DNA from: Moniliophthora roreri
Taxonomy: Eukaryota > Basidiomycota > Agaricomycetes > Agaricales > Marasmiaceae
Reading direction: 5' to 3'
DNA: 64,000 nt
NCBI GenBank assembly: GCA_001466705.2
Contig: LATX02000046.1
Location: 868,001-932,000, forward strand
Part shown: positions 58,870-64,000 of the stretch, in pieces
How positions within the stretch are numbered: the first letter of the stretch is position 1
How the letters are laid out: the number at the start of each line of letters is the position of its first letter
Program-made: the position numbers and the translations under genes
The notes under the pieces: generated by a model
What the model was told of the DNA's origin: nothing
What the model saw: the letters and a program-made list of their open reading frames with translations, nothing else
Databases searched by the model: none

Positions 58870-59680
58870 CTTGACCTTGAATTTTATGGTGGAACGAACA
58901 GCGTCTTCCTTTATAGTCCTGCCGGTGCTTTACGAATGTCCCCCACCTCCCCTAACATGATCGTTTCCAGAGCGCTTCAATGTCGCGATATAACAAGTAA
59001 TCAACGTTAATTTCTCCTCTCTCTCTTCCATGCAGGTGTTGTGTGCTGTTGTGACGTAGCGAATGAGTACGGATAGGATTTAGGGCACTTGCAATTGCCT
59101 TGAAACCGACTTGTGCGAGTTGTCGTAATGTTTGAGGCGGCTGAGCGGGAGACTGCATAAAATCGATCGGCATCTCGGCGTGGGAAGCCCCGTTCAGAGC
59201 TCTATGAGCGAAGGCTTTGTGTGTATGTCTGGAATGGAACCTGTCGTTGCGATGAGGGATCGGCTTATAAAAGGAAAGGTCGGTTTTACTGCTATAATAT
59301 TAGCTCCCGAATTGTAGGCAAGACTGCTTGTTAAAAAAAAAAAAATAATGCTCGAGGAACGACGGACCTGCGAGTGAGTACTACTCCAAGGTATGCGTGT
59401 CTTCAACTTTCAAGATGATCTTTGGGAATTTAAATTAGCCCGGAACCGTAGCGAAAGTGTTCATTACGAATACTGACTGACTGACTAAAGGATTCAAGTA
59501 TACAATGATATCAGTTTACCCATTCCGTGTAAACAGCATGTCATCTCCTGAGCCATGCAAAGTCCTGAAGAGACAGCAGGACTTGAAATGTACCAAATGA
59601 TTTGTGCGGAGAATCTCAAGAACCGCATGTACGTTTTCAAACATAGGGAACTCCTATACTGAATGTCTTACTCCTAGGGC
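58870..59680. other. Upstream of GH30, no gene recognised
   Basis: Promoter side of the GH30 gene. An A run occurs at 59332-59344. Frames at 59132-59406 overlap on both strands without motifs. Confidence 0.45.
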
Positions 59681-59899
59681 ATTGTTTCAACTGTCATCAT
59701 TGTTCACGTTACGCTCGGTATCAGCTTGGACGACGTGGAAAGTGCCATCGTTTCGATTCGTGCAGGCAGTACTGTGCATGAAGAGGCACTAGTGGTTGAC
59801 ATTTCCCGGTCCACAAATGGCCTTATGCAGCAGGGAAGAAACCAAGGAAGTGGTTCTATGGATCGTGAGGCACAAAGAGACAGCGAGAACTCGGAATAG
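59681..59899 (+). pseudogene. C-terminal fragment of the multi-pass membrane gene family
   Basis: STVIIVHVTLGISLDDVESA aligns with STFIVVRVALGISLNDFESA of the 1333-2799 gene, followed by a polar tail ending at 59899. The upstream exons of the gene are missing here, so this is a fragment; it recurs at 60974-61192 with an almost identical sequence. Confidence 0.7.
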
Positions 59900-59980
59900 T
59901 TTGAGGTGACTAGAAGAGAATTAATTTGTAGAGCTGGCAAGAGGGAGCATTAGCTGTTCGTTTGACGAGGCCACTCACTC

Positions 59981-60238
59981 ATGATCAAGCGGCATCTTCG
60001 ATCGGCAGTTGTTACTCTGCGGAATGAATTTGACGACGCAAAGCTCAGTATCTTGAAGCTATCTTTTCCACACATGCGGAATTTCAATGCTCTTTTCAAT
60101 GTACCACGCAATCCCGACATATTTGCAGAATTCTTGAATGTTATGGGGATGCCTGCATTGACTACTCTGTCAGTTGGGATGCCACGTCTCAATGATTACG
60201 GTCATCCGGAAATCCAAAGGAGCTTTCGAACCCTTGTA
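59981..60238 (+). pseudogene. LRR/F-box-type C-terminal fragment, copy 1
   Basis: MIKRHLRSAVVTLRNEFDDA, then LSILKLSFPHMRNFNALF and LTTLSVGMPRLNDYGHPE suggest the leucine-rich C-terminal part of an F-box-type protein. It is cut by the N at 60239. The paired copy at 61274-61606 continues intact for another 25 codons. Confidence 0.5.
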
Positions 60239-60239
60239 N

Positions 60240-61192
60240 AGCTACACCCTACAGTGCCGTTGCAGACGTGATCTTAGTAGGACAATTCCCACATACGACA
60301 TCTCTTTTAGATCTCATGCATTTTGTAGTTGTGGCGATGTTACACGGTGTGGGGGAGACAACGCAAGATTATAATTCTTCCAGTATTTTTATATGCTGCT
60401 GGACATGGTACGGGTGCTACAATTCTATTTCAACATACTCATTTAATGTTTATCCAGTCACTGGGCTTGTGCTCTCCTCATCTGATATAGGACCCGATGA
60501 CGGTTTCGAAATGAGTCTCGTCTCCCCCATAGTTGCAGGTATTGTTGGATTCAATAATATATTACTGTCGACTTTGATAGGTACGTCCGATCGTCCTATT
60601 AAAAATTCCCATCAAGCTGATCTATATTGCAGCCTTTCGTATATTCCATATAAGTCGTGAAGTCGTCGCTTAGGATCCGGGTTTCAGGTTCTCGTACATA
60701 GCTTACTATTATCGATATTGCACTCAGCGCTTTCCGTCATCGTTCCCATCTATTTCACAACAACGCCTCTCACAGCTTGGAATCTGGTTTATTATATTCA
60801 GCGCTCCTCATTGTATTTGTTATTCTGTATTTTGTCCCCCCTGGTCTCAACGAAGACGCCGTGTTAATTCTTTCTGTATGTGTCAGCATAATCATGCGCA
60901 TTTGGGCTCCTATGGCTGATTCATGAATAGGTGGTCTGAGTAATTCCGAAGTGTGAGTCAGTTCGGTGTCCCGATTGTTTCAACTGTCATCATTGTTCAC
61001 GTTACGCTCGGTATCAGCTTGGACGACGTGGAAAGTGCCATCGTTTCGATTCGTGCAGGCAGTACTGTGGATGAAGAGGCACTAGTGGTTGACATTTCCC
61101 GGTCCACAAATGGCCTTATGCAGCAGGGAAGAAACCAAGGAAGTGGTTCTATGGATCGTGAGGCACAAAGAGACAGCGAGAACTCGGAATAG
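60240..61192 (+). pseudogene. Partial multi-pass membrane gene (family of 1333-2799)
   Basis: Membrane segments VSPIVAGIVGFNNILLSTLI (about 60515) and an AGCCTTTCGTATATTCCATA block (60632) correspond to 2140 and 2255 of the intact gene. The ESAALYS-like helix region follows out of frame. The last exon 60974-61192 gives the terminal helix and a tail ending in RDSENSE. The 5' exons are absent on the other side of the N at 60239. Confidence 0.6.
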
Positions 61193-61273
61193 TTTGAGGT
61201 GACTAGGAGAGAATTAATTTGTAGAGCTGGTGAGAGGGAGCATTAGCTGTTCGTTCGACGAGGCCACTCACTC

Positions 61274-61606
61274 ATGATCAAGTGGCATCTTCGATCGGCA
61301 GTCTTTACTCTGCGGAATGAATTTGACGACGCGAAGCTCAGTGTCTTGAAGCTATCTTTTCCACACATGTGGAATTTCAATGCTCTTTTCAACCATGGTG
61401 CGTTAGGGCTGTATAAACGTCTTAAGAACTTACAATACCCCTACGGACCATTGACTACTCTGTCAGTTGGGATGCCACGTCTCAATGATTACGGTCATCC
61501 GGAAATCCAAAGGAGCTTTCGAACCCTTGTAGCCGCTTTTGTCTCCTTCATCACACGATACCCAAACATCGAAAGCTTCCGTTTGGACTGCTTCCCCGTC
61601 TCGTGA
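61274..61606 (+). pseudogene. LRR/F-box-type C-terminal fragment, copy 2
   Basis: Same as 59981-60238 except for a block of about 65 bp (61391-61456) that is entirely different. It ends FVSFITRYPNIESFRLDCFP near the stop at 61606, a normal end for the fungal LRR-type C-terminus. No F-box is present nearby. Confidence 0.5.
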
Positions 61607-61797
61607 AGTGCATCTGTCTCTTGCTCCCCGTTATTCTTGAAAGGACATCCAATATAACCAGTTGCGAAGTAGTACTATGAAAGATAAAGCTCTCATTTTG
61701 ATCTGAAAAAGCCGTAAGTGCGGAGAGAATGAATTGCTCACTGAATGAATGATGGCCCGTCACCTGCAAAAAGTATATATTCCTATAATATTGCATT

Positions 61798-61930
61798 AAG
61801 GAAATGTTTTATTAATATAGAATAATTTACAATAAGTTTAGAGCAAATATTGCCCAGAAGAATGTATTAGTTTTTAGCAATATTTCTCAAATATTTTAGT
61901 AATCTCCAAAAGGACCTTTTGTCCATAGTG
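61798..61930. mobile_element. CACTA-type terminus, fragment
   Basis: Ends AAAGGACCTTTTGTCCATAGTG; the complement begins CACTATGGACAAAAGG, matching the end at 249. Only about 130 bp remain, without the opposite end. Confidence 0.45.
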
Positions 61931-62070
61931 TCAGTTTTATTTGTATGTGTGACATATATATTAGATTATTTATGTTGTAGGGTATATAAGAGGACATGTT
62001 TTGTAGGTAGAAGGCAGGAGAGATACTGCCCACCAATTACCAGAGTGTATGAGGTTGTTGTTCAGGTAGA
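61931..62070 (+). repeat. 140-bp dispersed repeat, copy 2
   Basis: Mate of 29706-29845 in opposite orientation, lying exactly between the CACTA-type end and the second CACCTGC terminus. Confidence 0.75.
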
Positions 62071-62639
62071 CACCTGCAAAAAGTACATAGCATTATAATA
62101 GGGTTATAACCCTCATAATGCATTATGAGTTCCATTACCATTAGCAACCCTGTTATATGCCAAGTCAGATATGGTAACCTAGTTGTAATATACCATAATA
62201 ATTACAAGTCCCATAATAATTATGATAAGTTGCAATGCCATTACAACCTAAAGACAATGTTACAACTACATTACAACCCTACTGGACAGTAAATAGATAC
62301 CAAATCCTTATCAGAATCACTATTAAAATGTATTGAAGTGTATTTAGCTGTTATAATGTATTTTGACTATTCAGATCGGAGACAAAAAGAAATAAAAATC
62401 CATTCATTGCAACCTCTGGTACCACTGTGCCACATAACTATAAACATACACAGTGCATTATACCCTTTTACTAAAAGACCTATCTCCAAAACATTTTATT
62501 CTACCCACACTGGCTTATCATTTATTGATTAAAAATCAGTTTCATTATAAACATAAATAGGTGTATCTAATAATAAAGCCTTGTTACATTGTCATGTTGC
62601 ATGGGTTTTTGTATGCTGTTGCACTAANTTTAGCTGTTA

Positions 62640-62790
62640 TAATGTATTTTGACTATTTGGATCGGAGACAAAAAGAAATAAAAATCCATTCATTGCAACC
62701 TCTGAGTCAAACCCACAACCTTATAGTAGATTAGTCAGCAGCCTGGTAGCTGCTGGGTGCTCAGAACCACTGTACCACTGTGCCACATAA
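62640..62790 (-). repeat. tRNA-derived SINE
   Basis: On the minus strand TGGCACAGTGGTACAGTGG (62786-62768) is an A-box-type sequence and GGGTTTGACTC (62714-62704) a B box in which the usual TTCGA reads TTTGA, a CpG change. It is followed by GCAATGAATGG and a T-rich tail (TTTTTATTTCTTTTTGTC). It lies inside the 61761 element. Confidence 0.6.
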
Positions 62791-63271
62791 CTATAAACAC
62801 ACACAGTGCATTATACCCTTTTACTAAAAGACCTATCTCCAAAACATTTTATTCTACCCACACTGGCTTATCATTTATTGATTAAAAATCAGTTTCATTA
62901 TAAACATAAATAGGTGTATCTAATAATAAAGCCTTGTTACATTGTTATGTTGCATGGGTTTTTGTATGCTGTTGCACTAAGAACTTTACTTATATTTGAA
63001 ATTGTGTTATAATGTGCATGTACTGGGGTTTTAACTTGTTGTAATGACTCTATGTGGGTTGTAATGTGGTTGTAATGTGGCTATAATGTCAAATAATCCT
63101 TTCAGACAGTTGTAATGTAGTTGTAATGGGGTTGTAAGGCAGTTAAAATATTTCAATATATTGCAACTAGGCTACAATACACTTAAAATCTAGCTGGATT
63201 TATTATCATATGTTGTAACCTTTATAATCCCATTGTAAGGATATTATAATGTAACATACTTTTTGCAGGTG

Positions 63272-64000
63272 GTGATGCCGTGGAACGACAGGCTGCAGAC
63301 TTTCAGTGGATATACGATAGCAGTTGATCCTCTCCATTTTGGTTGAATGTGAACTACCTAGTATGTCGTCTCATCTTTACTTGTAGCCCCACAGCGTGGA
63401 TCCGGATAGTCGATAATATTCAATTCTGGTCTATAGTAATACTGTATCAAGAATGGACCTCGCACGGTTGACGCAGCATCTCGCGGAGCTAGCCCACTTG
63501 CATTCCGATCCTTGGATGCTGCAGGTTTTGGTAAAGTATAGGAAATAAAAGACCTCAAAAGTGCGAAGAATGTTGTTACTGTTGAGGAGAAACATAGGGC
63601 TCGATAATACACACATTTTACCGAGGATTAGGTGAGGATTTTGAACTTGAATGGTTCCGAAGGGATCAAGTCGTACATATTCACCTCAACATAGCTAAGG
63701 AAGGCTAGCTACACACGTTCAGTCCAATTGAAATACGAAGATATACATCATATCATACGTTCGTAGTAAAGAAGAATCGGTCATTAGCAACGAAGTAAAT
63801 GATATCATACAACAGTGAAACATGACAACGATAGGCCACACCTGCACACGGTTACATGGGGCTCTTTCTAACACTAATACCAATGTTCCCTTTATAATAC
63901 TCTGCATGGTACAGTACACTGCTCTCTACTATAGTGCCAATGGAGGTGAGTGGTTTTGAGGCAACAAGGGAAGTGATCGAGCTATCCTGAGGAAGAACAC
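63272..64000. other. Right edge, unassigned
   Basis: CpG-normal again. A minus-strand frame (63612-63358) reads TVRGPFLIQYYYRPELNIID then YPDPRCGATSK to a stop and could be a terminal exon, but no family is recognised and the upstream part cannot be joined. The rest holds nothing I can assign. Confidence 0.35.

Larger units (their letters stand above)
61761..63271. mobile_element. Composite inverted-repeat element with CACCTGCAAAAAGTA ends
   Basis: CACCTGCAAAAAGTA at 61761 and again at 62071 faces TACTTTTTGCAGGTG ending at 63271. Subterminal regions are dense in GTTGTAATG / CATTACAAC words (62100-62290 and 63000-63250). Between the two left ends lie a CACTA-type terminus (to 61930) and the 140-bp repeat (61931-62070). 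No transposase. The flanks GATGGCCCGT and GTGATGCCGT are similar but not a clean duplication. An N at 62628 with a repeated block (62337-62627 and 62629-62980) shows the interior is misassembled. Confidence 0.65.

Noticed and set aside
1..64000. CRISPR arrays, riboswitches or bacterial operons
   Set aside because: No regular spacer-repeat arrays; gene structure is eukaryotic with many spliceosomal introns.

Overview
The window looks like nuclear DNA of a filamentous basidiomycete, most likely an Agaricomycete. Genes are cut by many short (about 50-65 bp) GT-AG introns. The proteins are typical of the class: signal peptide/Ser-Thr stalk/single-helix receptor-like proteins, an RTA1-like 7-TM protein, another multi-pass family, a CCCNS-motif membrane protein, an F-box/LRR relic and a GH30 glycosidase. 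The retroelement is a chromodomain Ty3/gypsy element. Species cannot be read from the sequence.

Layout. (1) 1-0.95 kb: CpG-poor transposon debris (a CACTA-type end, a fold-back element). (2) 1.3-19.4 kb: a CpG-normal gene array built from local duplications: multi-pass gene (1333-2799), four related single-TM loci (3.1-4.6, 7.0-8.2, 9.2-10.25, 12.0-13.1 kb), an intact RTA1-like gene with a truncated copy, an F-box pseudogene, and another single-TM gene (18.2-19.4 kb). (3) 20.0-49.6 kb: a block almost without CG dinucleotides, made of nested elements: a palindrome-ended element split by a 7.05 kb chromovirus (21250-28298), decayed repeats, a captured chimeric gene copy with three insertions including a CACTA MITE (35378-36124), a hAT MITE (37336-37649) and a 9.16 kb hAT transposon (40566-49728). 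(4) 49.7-61.6 kb: CpG-normal genes: an intron-containing tRNA-Lys, an unassigned minus-strand transcription unit, the CCCNS gene (53137-54467) convergent with a GH30 gene (54865-58869), then duplicated multi-pass and LRR-like fragments. Single Ns at 56848, 57900, 60239 and 62628 sit beside near-identical duplications, which look like unmerged haplotype overlaps. (5) 61.8-63.3 kb: a second CpG-poor block (a composite inverted-repeat element with a tRNA-derived SINE); the window ends in unassigned sequence.

How it fits together. The repeats record mutation almost exclusively at CpG: the two LTRs differ mainly at CpG sites, and most pol/gag stops are TGA where CGA is expected. Neighbouring genes are spared. 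Among the genes, the main theme is a receptor-like single-TM family whose extracellular and cytoplasmic halves have been swapped between paralogues. One tail type ends in a YHxDSGWR box followed by a PPxY motif, which in yeast-type systems is a docking site for WW-domain ubiquitin ligases. The other tail type ends in a PPLP stretch.
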